Shown here: piece after piece, positions 23,401-30,815 of the stretch | Numbering within the stretch: position 1 is the stretch's first letter | Layout of the letters: the number at the start of each line of letters is the position of its first letter | The notes under the pieces: model-generated | Seen by the model: the letters and a program-made list of their open reading frames with translations, nothing else | Database searches by the model: none | What the model was told of the DNA's origin: nothing | DNA from: Eikenella halliae | GTDB taxonomy: Bacteria > Pseudomonadota > Gammaproteobacteria > Burkholderiales > Neisseriaceae | DNA: 64,000 nucleotides | Assembly: GCF_001648475.1 (NCBI RefSeq) | Contig: NZ_LXSQ01000007.1 | Coordinates: 1-64,000, forward strand | Reading direction: 5' to 3' | Position numbers and translations under genes: made by a program

Positions 23401-25865
23401 CGTTCGCGGGCGGCGATGGTGGCGGCTTGGGTCTGGCCGTTGGCGCTGGTTTCTTCGCGGTTGTGCAGTTCGGCGGTGGCAAGGGCGACATGGTTGCCGT
23501 AGATGCGGCCGCTGCCGATGTTGTCGAGGCGCTGCTGGGCGCTGAGGTGGGTTTGGCCGTTGCTGTTGATCAGGCCGCGGTTGGCGAGGGTGTCGGCGTT
23601 GAGGCGGACGCTGTTGCCGGCAAGGATGCTGCCGGCAGCGGTGTTGTCGATGTCGGCGGCCTGCAGCTGCACGCTTTCTGCGCCGAGCAGCCGGTGGCGG
23701 TTGCTGAGGCGGCCGGCGGTGGTGAGGCTGAGGTGGCGGCCGGCTTCGATGTCGTTGCTGCTGGTCAGGTTGTCCTGCTGGCGGATGGCGATATCGTGCC
23801 CGGCGGCCAGGGTGCCGCTGCCGGCGAGGTCTTTGGCTTGGATGGCGGCGTCGTTGCCGGCCAGAATACTGCCTTGGCTGTTGTCGATGCGCAGGCTGTT
23901 TTGGCCGTTGTCGTGAATGGAGACGTTTTGGGCGGAGCTGATTTGGCCGCTGCGGTTGTCGAGGCTACCTGAAATCTGCAGTTCGGTGCTGTGGTTGCTG
24001 CGGATGCGGCCGCTGCGGTTATCCAGTTCGGGGGAGCGGATGTTGAGGTGTCCGGCATCGATGCTGCCGTGGCGGTTGTCGGTTTGATCGGCGGTGAGTT
24101 CGGCTTGTTGGGCGCGGATTTGGCCATGTTGGTTGTTGAGCTTCTGTCCGCCGACCTGCAGGCGGTTGAGGGCGAGTTCGGCTTGGTTGTCGAGCTGTTG
24201 GGTAACGGTGAGGTTGGCGGCGCCGTTGGCGGTGATCTGCCCGCCGTCGTTGAGCAGGCGGTCGGTCTGTATCCGGCCATCGGGCAGAATAACGGGGGCA
24301 GTTTGGGACTGGGCAACGCTGCCGCTGCCGGCAGCAGTACCGGGATGGCTTGGGTTGGTGGGCGTGGTGGGATTGGCAGGCTGGGTCGGATGGGCGGGGT
24401 TGGCGGGGTTGCTGCCGCCGGGGTTGGCGCTGTTGTCTTGGGGGGTATAGCCGATCAGGCCGTGGTTTCGGTTGTCGGCCTGCCGGCTGTGGATGGCCAA
24501 GCCTTGTAATCCGGTTTGTTGGATTTTGCCGTGATTGGTTAGCTGCGGGCTGTCGATGTCGAGCCGGGCGGCTTGGATGCGGCCGCTGTTGGCTAGGGTT
24601 TGGCCGGTGTGCAGCTTGGCGGTGTGGGCGGAGAGGATGCTGCCGCTGTTGTACAGCTCGGGCGTGTGGATACCGGTCTGGCCTTGCGCGGACAGGGTGC
24701 CGCTGTTGTCCAGTTTCTCGCTGCTGCGCACGCTGACGGCGGCCGTATCGGCTGTGCCGTTGTGATTCGGCACGGCGGCGACGATGCTGCCGCTGTTGCG
24801 AATAATGCCGTCGGCGTTGAGGCTGACGCCGCCGGCTTGGGCGAACAACTGCCCGGCGTTTTGGATGCTGCTGCCGCGGTCGGTGCTGATCAGGGTGATT
24901 TTGCCGGCATACATGCCGCCCAGAGCACCGCTGTCGATGGCGACGGCGGGAGAAGCCGGGTTGGCCGGGGCAGTATTGGGGCTACCTGAAATGTGTCCGT
25001 CGGCGGCGATGTCGTTCTGCCCGGTCACCACGTGCAGATTCTGCCCCCAGATGCCGGCTTGGATGTGGGCGGCTTGGCTGAGGATGCGGGTGTAGTCGGT
25101 ATCGCGGGCGTCGAGGCCTTGGCCGGTGATGCCGATGCTGCCGCCGCGCACTTGGATCTGCTCGAGCACGCCGTTGTGGATAATGGGGCGGCCGGTGGTG
25201 AGGGTGACGCCGGCGGAGTTGATGAAGCCGCCGCCGTTGATTTGGATGCCGGCAGGGTTGGCCAGTACCATCTCGGCGCGGCGGCCGGCGATTTCAACAT
25301 AGCCGTTTAACAGCGAGGGATCGGCGCTGTTGACTTGGTTGACGATGATGCGGGCTTCGCCGCGGGCGAGAAAGGGGTTGCCCTGAATCCAGCCGGCCTG
25401 CCGGGTTTGGATGTTGCGGTGGCTGTTGTTGAGGATGACGCCGCGCCCGTCCACATCGAAACGGCGGTATTGGTTGACCGATACGCCGGCGGCGCTGGGG
25501 GTTTGGATATTGACCTGCTCCAAACCATTGGCGGTTTGCAGCACAACGGGCTGCTGGTTGCGCGGGGCGGCGGGGTCGGCTTCGATGCCGCCGGCGCCGG
25601 CGGTGTTGATGGCGGCCAAACCGAAACCGAGCAACAAGGAGAAGGTGAGAACGGGGATGCCGAAACCGGACAGCCTGCCGGAGAGGCTACCTGAAATCTT
25701 GCCGGAAAAGCTACCTGAAAGGGTGGAAGCGGCATCCGAACCGTTGCCGCCGTTGCCGGCGTCGCGCTCGCCGGCGGTTTTGCCCTCACGCATGGCATAC
25801 TCGGCCACCGCCATCATCACCCCGCGGGTTTTATTGAAGATGACTTTGTGGCGTTGTTGGTTCAT
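17457..25865 (-). CDS. Two-partner-secretion CdiA/filamentous-haemagglutinin toxin protein
   Basis: 2802 residues. The start MNQQRHKVIFNKTRGVMMAV is an extended type-V signal (ESPR); the hydrophobic core is near residues 68-90. The TPS domain follows (~100-340), with ANPAGIQING at 198-207. Haemagglutinin repeats and beta-helix sequence make up most of the rest, with an Asn/Pro/Thr-rich linker around residue 490. A VENN motif lies at 2645-2648 (17933), marking the pretoxin boundary. The last ~150 residues are variable: a transmembrane-like stretch, a Pro/Gln linker and a short helical tip (RRELGRAVERESRKMGRN ... YQDILDIAKEV). The protein is expected to be exported by the TpsB partner (26069) and to deliver its tip into neighbouring cells. 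Several DUS lie within the gene. Confidence 0.92.
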   Translation of the reverse strand: MNQQRHKVIFNKTRGVMMAVAEYAMREGKTAGERDAGNGGNGSDAASTLSGSFSGKISGSLSGRLSGFGIPVLTFSLLLGFGLAAINTAGAGGIEADPAAPRNQQPVVLQTANGLEQVNIQTPSAAGVSVNQYRRFDVDGRGVILNNSHRNIQTRQAGWIQGNPFLARGEARIIVNQVNSADPSLLNGYVEIAGRRAEMVLANPAGIQINGGGFINSAGVTLTTGRPIIHNGVLEQIQVRGGSIGITGQGLDARDTDYTRILSQAAHIQAGIWGQNLHVVTGQNDIAADGHISGSPNTAPANPASPAVAIDSGALGGMYAGKITLISTDRGSSIQNAGQLFAQAGGVSLNADGIIRNSGSIVAAVPNHNGTADTAAVSVRSSEKLDNSGTLSAQGQTGIHTPELYNSGSILSAHTAKLHTGQTLANSGRIQAARLDIDSPQLTNHGKIQQTGLQGLAIHSRQADNRNHGLIGYTPQDNSANPGGSNPANPAHPTQPANPTTPTNPSHPGTAAGSGSVAQSQTAPVILPDGRIQTDRLLNDGGQITANGAANLTVTQQLDNQAELALNRLQVGGQKLNNQHGQIRAQQAELTADQTDNRHGSIDAGHLNIRSPELDNRSGRIRSNHSTELQISGSLDNRSGQISSAQNVSIHDNGQNSLRIDNSQGSILAGNDAAIQAKDLAGSGTLAAGHDIAIRQQDNLTSSNDIEAGRHLSLTTAGRLSNRHRLLGAESVQLQAADIDNTAAGSILAGNSVRLNADTLANRGLINSNGQTHLSAQQRLDNIGSGRIYGNHVALATAELHNREETSANGQTQAATIAARERLDIGAGHITNREGALIASEGRLFIGGTLDGKQQAVGIADTLTNSSARIEAKGSGRIAARQLDNLNPHFATETYVERSRSVTAFGYVGQPDPFFTDGVDGHYSQSDKNLDLYFNDGRHQHFGGGAVKDLRRYDYTESVVKERITENKPAEILIGGDLQIEGSTWNNDNSFILAGGQIQEGRGLTLNNPARQATEQFVTSGSSQAGSFDRHGKWGTGKRKIRFDQGRASMDSVQETHYDFSAPISAVEGSSAKLAGHTQPVGTEQADTAGSRPPLPQQIHSLADKGSLPTSSLYSIDPNRAGYLIETDPAFADYRKWLNSDYMLQALTTDSDQIHKRLGDGYYEQRLINEQIARLTGYRRLDGYQNDEEQFKALMDAGITFARAQNLVPGIALSREQVARLTSDIVWLENQTVTLADGSRHTVLVPKVYVLARQGDVNRAGGLISAEQIRLGQLDRLDNGGAIAGRRIVDLGAQNLDNRGSIQGGKVRLQAQDTLNNTGGRISAEDALLLQAQNINLISITSTTGDAHNGRTVLDWVAGLYVTGGEGGQLVVDAAHNLQADGAEIANRSAGGQTVLQAGNALNLGTVGLARHESSDSLSDRNHRHVHQSAEAGSTIHTDGSLILSGRDVSLRQAELSGGQGKVHIQAQNSLMIGEGRRTLDLDESVYSKNRNLFRSKTRQDHYRRRHDEAQGSTITGEQVVLSAGRDVSVRGSNVIAQDKTVIAAGGRIDLTAARNHYQDHESHERTRSGLTASFKDGVAGAGYAKSRQHTEQQGSSQSLTLSQIGSIRGDTTIAAERQLIAEAARLAAGGNLHLQGSEVNLNAAYTDSSSHREAHSKQSGFALGVTYDAYTAGKHAWDRSMQGGGYSDSIVGNWMQRSSASDKAAQAAITAVTVSGGRSRSSLSQDVSSREAVVTSASAGKQLTIAATQGSIRSQGAKLSSEGDTLLAAKDSIDLGFAVDTQNQSGRSRRSGFSIDNRDHLTPFGTFNDTGNAQGSISQITGTSLSSGGRALLQAQTGDLNITGSSVVAQHDLQLSAGRDIRVGSAANTLDSSETQISSGIGSAVISDTEHFSGWMKNTRRSRAGQLSQAKSQLGSLDGSVTIDAGGAYRQQSSDIVARKDIDISAQSIDISAADNTGSRHQSERDVKIGTFAKIPSPLIDLVNAAEGAAKSKADDRTRALQGLAAGAQGYQLYDSVGKVAEAAKANALNQAAGASKQQGAALISVEAGFGFKTASKEQNDSYRHHQGSRLAAENIRLHSREGDIRLQGTQAQAADTLRLDSARDILLQSGQDIRHADGKNRNAGVQVGVGVSLGASFGVYIYAEASYGKGHNRLDAANHAPTVLQADQIQLKSRRDTTLYGAQAHARRIDADIGGKLAIESPQDSLDQESKQTGGGLRVQVAWGTAWNVSANYNKSSSEGHSRSVGQQSGLFAGDGGYHIQADSVHLKGGAIASTAPKQQNQLTANRLTFENLENHSSYRADSTGLSAGYGSKTDNPGNGSQNAFTRASEAAGSSMKSDFSHPTALPQHDEGQSQGTTYATLSDGILNIGGRNTTAQEIGIHSDAATAHQQAEALPDLEAVLQRQQIVSKATADIGSGVQTFRSRMAADAAKERQEHRKRYETDLQAQNDGSYEAYLQLNESGKQQYLRQNDPDYYAADQQAVDWGIGGRKSRALNAATTLITGALGGQGDLQVAANTLAPYAAEAVGRSVGHGENKNEAAQAVAHFVLGAALAYANHSDPLLGGSSAVAAEKSAQWMAEQYNDGVSYNDPVTGQFDPNRLPENIKEEIRSISSAVASVVGASGGNGSSFNAQVSGVIGQNAVENNQVLLNNYYRNQRRNNSPYGGDEESSGLARAWIGFRNWISGLFHSESNDEGQGSTAAPKPIQPRPQPQQPVSQSVAGAPMPPDDDGNNKQRKGRPRSNVSQDKQVRDAARETRLTSIQRRELGRAVERESRKMGRNLNYQDILDIAKEVKNGTYY
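25685..25720. repeat. Two DUS copies inside the signal region of tpsA
   Basis: GGCTACCTGAAA at 25685-25696 and a one-mismatch copy at 25709-25720. They encode the repeated SGSFSG and SGSLSG in the signal region. Further copies inside the gene are at 18049, 18315, 19194, 23963 and 24980. Confidence 0.85.
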
Positions 25866-26068
25866 GGTGAGTGCTCCGCAAGAGAATATTAGTTTTATGA
25901 GTGATGGTTAATGGTGGGATGAATAACTAGCAGTAGACGTTGGTTCTTTTGGGACGGGTGTGTGGTGTGTACGGATGGATTCAGTTAGTGTTTTTTTGGA
26001 AGATAGGGAACGGGCTATAAGGGGTATTCTGAATTGGCCGGGAGGATTCCGAATTTGCTTAAAACTGC

Positions 26069-27838
26069 TTAAAACGAGTAGTTCAGGTTAAACCCGATGG
26101 TGGTGTCGGCGGTGCGGAAGTATTCGGGCTTGTGCAGCGGCCGGCCGACAAACAGGTCGTAGTTGAGGCTGCCGGGCGCATTGAGCTGGCCGCGCCAGCC
26201 GAGGGCGGCGCCGGCAAGGTTTTGGCCGAGCTGGAACTGGGTTGACCAGCCGGAGACGTGGCCGGTGTCCAGCCCGAGATACATTTGGTGCTGCGGATGG
26301 TACTGCCAGATGAAGTCGTTACGCCAATACCAGCCGCGCTCGGCCGACAGACTCATTTCACCGTCGAAGCCGCGCACGGTGTAGCGGCCGCCGATGGCGA
26401 GTTTGTCCAAGGGGGTGAGCGGGGTGTGGTTCCACTGGATATGCAGGCGGGTGTCGTAGGCGAATGCCTGTTTGCCGAGATGAAAGGGTTGGTTGAAGCC
26501 GATGTCGGCGGTGAGGATGCGCATGCGGGAAGTGCCTTCGTCGAACACTTCTTCCGGGGCGCGCAGGGCATCGGCCATACCGGTGCCGCGTTTGTAGTTT
26601 AGGGCGGCGTCTAATGTGGCGCGGCCAAAATATTCCTTATGCGTGAGGCCGAGCTGCCAGCCGGCGGTTTTACGGCGCTGCACGTCGATTTCGGCATCGT
26701 CGATATAGCTTTTGGCCTCCCGCTGCCACAGTTTGAAGCCAAGGTGGGTCTTGCGGCGGGCGTTGCGGTACAACAGGCGGGTGAAGCCGATGTCGCTGCT
26801 GCTGCTGCTGCCGTTGTAGTCGTACACTTCGGTGCGGCCGGCTACGGCCTGATGGTAGCGGTAGTAGTTGTGGTTCCAGCTCCACAGCCAGTTGCCGAAC
26901 GGCACCGAGTAATGAAAGGCATAACCGCCGGTATGGCTGTTGACGGTTTGCCCGCTCGGGCTGCGCGGATGGTCTTTGTGTCCGAGATCGTGGTGGAAGG
27001 AGGCGTAGAACAGGTCGCTCAGCCCCAAAGGGTTGTCGGCGGAGAAGGTGAGGCTGCCTTGGTATTTGCCGGTGGCCTTGCTGCCGGAGTTGTCCACATT
27101 GATGCTGAGCCGGTAGGGAACTGTCCGTTGGCGCCAAGACACCACGATGTCGCTCTCATCCGGCTGTTCGGCGGGCACAATTTGAATATCGGCTTCCGCA
27201 GTGGGAAGCCGTTTCAAGTTCTCCAGACCCTGTTCCAGGTCTCTGAGGTTCAGTATTGCGCCGCTGCCGGTGGGAAACTCGTTGGCGAAGGCGGTGATGC
27301 GCCCGACATGGGTGGCATCGGCCTGAGCAGTTTCAAACCGGATCTGCCGGATGCGTCCGGGCAATACGGTCAAAACCAATACCCCGCTGTGCAAGTCCTG
27401 CGGGGCGGCCAAAATGCGGGTGGTGGTGTAGCCGCGACCGATCAGCGCGTTCTGCGCCAACACCATAATGCGGTTGATGCCTTGTGCACCCAAACACTGC
27501 CCGGGCACGAAACCGGCTTGGGCAACGGCCTGCCTAAGGGCAAAAGAAAACTTACCGGCCGCATCGCCGGCAAGTTGAATCTCCCGAATCCGAAAGCAAG
27601 GTGTTTCCGCCGCGGGCGGATGAGCCGAACCCGGGGAAATAGCAACACCGGCACCGGCAGTTTCGTCCAGCCGCACATCCGCATTCGGTTGCAGCTGTTG
27701 CTGCATATCCTGCTGACGCTGCTCTTCGCGTTGGATCTGTTGTGACTGGATGTCGCCAGGAGCAGCCTGCACCCGCGCACCCAGCAGCAGGGCTGCCAGC
27801 GGGACAGCAATGCGGAGGGAGTGGAGGGTGCGGGTCAT
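26069..27838 (-). CDS. TpsB outer-membrane transporter (ShlB/FhaC/CdiB family)
   Basis: 589 residues from ATG 27838, where the signal peptide MTRTLHSLRIAVPLAALLLG begins; the longer frame to a TTG at 27916 adds nothing typical. A linker rich in Gln is followed by POTRA domains (~75-230) with CFRIREIQL and NRIMVLAQNALIGRGYTTTR, then the barrel. VRGFDGEMSLSAERGWYWRN is the conserved VRG(Y/F) loop motif. The end FNLNYSF closes with Phe. It secretes the giant TpsA protein encoded directly downstream. The two genes are 200 bases apart and on the same strand. Confidence 0.94.
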   Translation of the reverse strand: MTRTLHSLRIAVPLAALLLGARVQAAPGDIQSQQIQREEQRQQDMQQQLQPNADVRLDETAGAGVAISPGSAHPPAAETPCFRIREIQLAGDAAGKFSFALRQAVAQAGFVPGQCLGAQGINRIMVLAQNALIGRGYTTTRILAAPQDLHSGVLVLTVLPGRIRQIRFETAQADATHVGRITAFANEFPTGSGAILNLRDLEQGLENLKRLPTAEADIQIVPAEQPDESDIVVSWRQRTVPYRLSINVDNSGSKATGKYQGSLTFSADNPLGLSDLFYASFHHDLGHKDHPRSPSGQTVNSHTGGYAFHYSVPFGNWLWSWNHNYYRYHQAVAGRTEVYDYNGSSSSSDIGFTRLLYRNARRKTHLGFKLWQREAKSYIDDAEIDVQRRKTAGWQLGLTHKEYFGRATLDAALNYKRGTGMADALRAPEEVFDEGTSRMRILTADIGFNQPFHLGKQAFAYDTRLHIQWNHTPLTPLDKLAIGGRYTVRGFDGEMSLSAERGWYWRNDFIWQYHPQHQMYLGLDTGHVSGWSTQFQLGQNLAGAALGWRGQLNAPGSLNYDLFVGRPLHKPEYFRTADTTIGFNLNYSF

Positions 27839-28098
27839 GGTAGGTGCCTTTGCCCAATAAAATATAAGGTTGGTGCGACTTGAATCACAAAGTTGATATA
27901 GCAGAAGATGTGCCAAGAAACAAAAATAATACTTAACAGGCTATATTTTATAGTGAAACTTATAGGAGGAAATCCAGAGGTCACCCATTGCCGGCAGAAT
28001 CAAATCGGCGGCAATGTGCCACAAAACGGCATTAGTTGCCGTAAATAAAATCTGCACGGTATGTAAAGATTATATTTAATACCATAAATAACATTATG

Positions 28099-28836
28099 TT
28101 ATAAATATTTTTTCAGATACTTGGTTTGTAAAAATACCATAGCCGCCCCACCGGCTATCGGTATCAGCAGCCATAACGGCGACAATGGCCAAGGGCAGGA
28201 GAGATAGAGCAGCATGCTGGAAGAAATAATACCGATGCGCCAGTATTTTGCCCGATGGTAAATACCGGCGCTTTCCCGTGATGCATTTTCTTGACGGATA
28301 CGGCGTTGCACTAAGCCGTCTGCAGCCGTTAATACGGTCAGATAGACAGCAAGAATACTCAGAAATATGATATTGCCCAGCCGTAGGGAGATGATACGGA
28401 TTGTTTGGTCGAAGCGTTCCAAGTAATCGTAACCCGGTTCCAGAATACGCTCTTTTGCATCGTAACCGGCGTCGCCCGGTTGGGCGGACAGCAGGTAATT
28501 GACAGGTATCCACTCGTATAAGACGGTACTGAAGGCGTGATAGATGTGCTTGGTCAGTATCAGGTTGATGCCTGTTGCAGACTGGTTTTTTATCCGGTCA
28601 TCTGTCGCAATATCCTGTGCCCACTGTTTCCAAAGGCTCTGCTGTCCCAGTTTTTCGGTAGCATCCATTTCCTGTTGCAGCAAATCCGGCTGATGGAAAT
28701 AAATCTGCAGGGCAATGGAGCTGCCAAACAGGATAAACGTAACCAGCAGCAGGATTTTCAGCCACTTAAGCGGTGCGGTTAGAAACCGCAATATCAGCGA
28801 TTCGGAAATAAAATCCTGACGGGTGTGCTTAGCCAT
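28099..28836 (-). CDS. ICE membrane protein, DUF4400/TIGR03747-like
   Basis: 245 residues from ATG 28836 (MAKHTRQDFISESL). Hydrophobic segments are near residues 27-45, 150-175 and 205-240. The stretch AADGLVQRRIRQENASRESA followed by GIYHRAKYW is a strong mark of the integrating-conjugative-element membrane family seen next to TraD. Its ATG overlaps the end of the TraD fragment by 8 bases, as in complete elements. It is probably an inner-membrane part of a type IV conjugation system, now a relic without its partners. Confidence 0.85.
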   Translation of the reverse strand: MAKHTRQDFISESLILRFLTAPLKWLKILLLVTFILFGSSIALQIYFHQPDLLQQEMDATEKLGQQSLWKQWAQDIATDDRIKNQSATGINLILTKHIYHAFSTVLYEWIPVNYLLSAQPGDAGYDAKERILEPGYDYLERFDQTIRIISLRLGNIIFLSILAVYLTVLTAADGLVQRRIRQENASRESAGIYHRAKYWRIGIISSSMLLYLSCPWPLSPLWLLIPIAGGAAMVFLQTKYLKKYL

Positions 28837-29167
28837 AGCTTCTGCCTTCCATGAAAATATTTTCCTCTTCGTCATTGCCGGCTTTGCTCAGCCGCGCAAT
28901 TTCACGCATCCGATCGGCCATGACAGTCAGGTTTTCGGGAACATCGGCATCCGGATCGGGTAACGGCAGCGGCAGACGGAGCTTGTAAAGATTGCCTCCC
29001 TCCAGCAGGGCAAAGGCTTGCCCTTTCGGTAAGGAAGTCAGGTCTGCCGGCATCAGCATCGGTACGGTTTCCGTGCTCAGGCGGTCTTCGTTGTGGCTGG
29101 TAAAGTCTTCATATCCTTCCGGGAACGCGACATCGCCGGCACCTGAAACCAGCGTACCGGTTACCAT
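28829..29167 (-). pseudogene. C-terminal fragment of conjugative coupling protein TraD
   Basis: About 112 codons remain. VTGTLVSGAGDVAFPEGYED, FTSHNEDRLSTE, ADLTSLPKGQAFALLEGGNL match the tail of SXT/PFGI-type TraD proteins (a family of ~700 residues). The 5' part with the ATPase domain is missing; the break lies close to 29163. It overlaps the DUF4400 gene as in intact elements. Non-functional as seen. Confidence 0.75.
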
Positions 29168-29349
29168 ACGACGAGCGGCTGTTGCATATGCGGGTACACC
29201 TGAGCATGAAGCAGTATTACGCCGAAGCGAAACAGACCGTAGAGCAGCTGAAAGCGGATTACACCCTGCTTGGCGAGATGCGTTTTATGTCGGAATCGCA
29301 AAATATCCCGGCAGACGTGATTGTGCGGCATGACCGCCAGGCTACCTGA
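29167..29349 (+). pseudogene. Coding remnant across the TraD break
   Basis: An open frame of about 60 codons runs rightward from the TraD break to a TGA at 29349 inside a DUS. It reads YDERLLHMRVHLSMKQYYAE then AKQTVEQLKADYTLLGEMRF. It looks like real protein (helical, Gln/Lys/Glu-rich) without a convincing start. I do not recognise it. It may be the end of another element gene brought next to TraD by a deletion or inversion. Confidence 0.4.
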
Positions 29350-29663
29350 AAGTGGCAGTATCAATGCCTCTGTAGATAGGTCTGATGATACCGGACAGAT
29401 TGCTTATTGGTGCACCAAACGGTCGGAATATGAGCGGCGTTACAGTCTGATATGGTTTGCTGATCTGCCTGAAAAATGCTTGGTACAGAATTGATTTAAA
29501 AGCAAAGTATTTATTATTTGCAAGGTAAAATAAAGTTCTTGCAAAAGTGAAACAAAAGTTTTACTATTGTTACACTTTATTGTTTATAACCTGTACCGAA
29601 TGGTAGAAGAGACCAACCATATGCTGTTTGATGCAGGGAAATATTGATGACTGGAGCAGAGCA
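29350..29663. other. Stretch before the toxin-antitoxin pair
   Basis: 314 bases. The left part (29353-29494) still reads as coding on the plus strand (WCTKRSEYERRYSLIWFAD and a TGA at 29494) with no start codon, so it is another remnant. The right part holds the promoter and operator of the antitoxin gene. Confidence 0.5.
29539..29578 (+). promoter_or_regulatory. Antitoxin promoter overlapped by a palindromic operator
   Basis: TTGCAA (29539-29544), a 17-base spacer and TACTAT (29562-29567) form a promoter. AAAGTGAAACAA (29544-29555) and TTGTTACACTTT (29567-29578) are inverted repeats with 11 of 12 matching bases, covering the -35/-10 space. This is the usual layout for antitoxin autorepression. 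Confidence 0.65.
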
Positions 29664-29948
29664 ATGAGCACGAATTTTAATATCCGAATGGATGAAGATC
29701 TCAAGGAGCAGGCATTTCCTGTCATTGAAAGTTATGGCTTGACCCCTGCCCAAGCAGTAAAGCTGTTTTTACGGCAGATTGCCGATACCAGAGTCATCCC
29801 GCTTTCCTTTGATTACAAAGCAGGGTACATTCCAAACAGCTTAACACAACGGGCAATTGAAGAAGCGCGTGCCGAGCCGGCAAAGACATTGCATTACAAG
29901 ACGGTTACCGAGGCGGTCGAGGCGATACAGGCGTTGGCAGACAAGTAG
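29664..29948 (+). CDS. RelB/DinJ-family antitoxin
   Basis: 94 residues from ATG 29664. MSTNFNIRMDEDLKEQAFPV is the ribbon-helix-helix DNA-binding start of RelB/DinJ antitoxins, followed by the SYGLTPAQAVKLFLRQIADT helix pair. The C-terminal half wraps the toxin. It represses its own promoter with the toxin. The toxin-like gene follows after 92 bases, longer than the overlap usual for such pairs. Confidence 0.9.
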   Translation: MSTNFNIRMDEDLKEQAFPVIESYGLTPAQAVKLFLRQIADTRVIPLSFDYKAGYIPNSLTQRAIEEARAEPAKTLHYKTVTEAVEAIQALADK

Positions 29949-30040
29949 CCGGTGTGAAAGTAAAAAAACACCCCTCATAATTTGATTTCTCGGTGTGTAT
30001 TTCATATATTATGGTTAAATAACTTGAAAAGGTTCATTTA

Positions 30041-30322
30041 ATGAACAAAACAACCCGAGAAATTAGTACTAACGGCAACCAGTTCAAACGCGATGTAAAG
30101 AAGCATTGTCAGAAATTGGTTACTAGGGAATGGGTGGAAGTCTTAGACTGCTTGGTTAAAGACATACCGTTACCGGAGAAATACCGGGATCATGGATTGG
30201 AAGGACAGTGGAAAGATTGCCGAGACTGTCATATCAATCCTGACTTGGTACTAATTTACCGCAAGACAGAAAACAGGTTGCAGCTTATCCGTTTGGGAAC
30301 GCATTCCGAGTTGTTCGGGTAG
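30041..30322 (+). CDS. YafQ-family mRNA interferase toxin
   Basis: 93 residues. HGLEGQWKDCRDCHINPDLV and LIYRKTENRLQLIRLGTHSE match the RelE/YafQ fold. His51, His64, Asp68 and the terminal His88 (in THSELFG) correspond to catalytic residues of YafQ. It cleaves mRNA on the ribosome. All key residues are present, so it is probably active and held in check by the RelB-like antitoxin upstream. The extra 92-base gap may carry its own ribosome site or an RNA feature; AAAAGG lies 10-15 bases before the ATG. Confidence 0.9.
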   Translation: MNKTTREISTNGNQFKRDVKKHCQKLVTREWVEVLDCLVKDIPLPEKYRDHGLEGQWKDCRDCHINPDLVLIYRKTENRLQLIRLGTHSELFG

Positions 30323-30334
30323 TACCAATAACCG

Positions 30335-30366
30335 GCAAGCCTGATATTTTGTGTCGGGCTTTTTCT
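30335..30366 (+). terminator. Probable terminator of the toxin gene
   Basis: Stem AGCCTGAT/GTCGGGCT (with G-U pairs) followed by TTTTTC, just past the yafQ-like stop. Confidence 0.55.
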
Positions 30367-30413
30367 CCATTCACAAATTGAGTGTTATGGAACTGAATGC
30401 ATAGCGGCAACTC

Positions 30414-30680
30414 ATGAAAGCAGGAAGAAGCATACTTTCTCAAAGTAAATTACGGGCAGGGCTGATACGGATGACAACGGCACACAATAAGAACCACTCC
30501 GAGCAGATAAAGGCTATGGTAGCCGGTGGTGGAAACGGGCAGTCAGAACCAGCACTAACCGACGATGCTGGTAAAGCCCTTTTGGGTACACTGCTGACTG
30601 AATTGACAAAACAGACAGGCGGCGTTGTATTGGAAGATATACGTGACCGGATGCCGAACGAGCCGATTGCCTTCGGTTAG
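30414..30680 (+). CDS. Hypothetical protein in the element relic
   Basis: 88 residues, or 69 from an internal ATG at 30471 (MTTAHNKNHSEQIKAMVAGG). Hydrophilic, no membrane segment, ends MPNEPIAFG. I do not recognise it. It lies between the toxin-antitoxin pair and the element's ssb, on the same strand. It may be a small element gene or a remnant. Confidence 0.4.
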   Translation: MKAGRSILSQSKLRAGLIRMTTAHNKNHSEQIKAMVAGGGNGQSEPALTDDAGKALLGTLLTELTKQTGGVVLEDIRDRMPNEPIAFG

Positions 30681-30703
30681 TCAGGGCTCTTCCAACGCAG
30701 TTC

Positions 30704-30731
30704 TTGACACCGGAAGCGAACCGGGTATAGA
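30704..30731 (+). promoter_or_regulatory. Promoter of the element ssb gene
   Basis: TTGACA (30704-30709), a 16-base spacer and TATAGA (30726-30731). The region between promoter and gene has a hairpin (TTTGGGTT...AACCCAAA, near 30750-30775). Confidence 0.6.
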
Positions 30732-30815
30732 CTCAATATACCCCATCTGTAATTTGGGTTATTTCAAACCCAAAATCCACAAATCCGGCTGTTTCCCGAC
30801 TTGGAGAACAGCCGA

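Noticed and set aside
24309..24430. Asn/Pro/Thr-rich stretch in tpsA as a phase-variable minisatellite
   Set aside because: The DNA units are too irregular for slipped-strand change; it is more simply a flexible linker.
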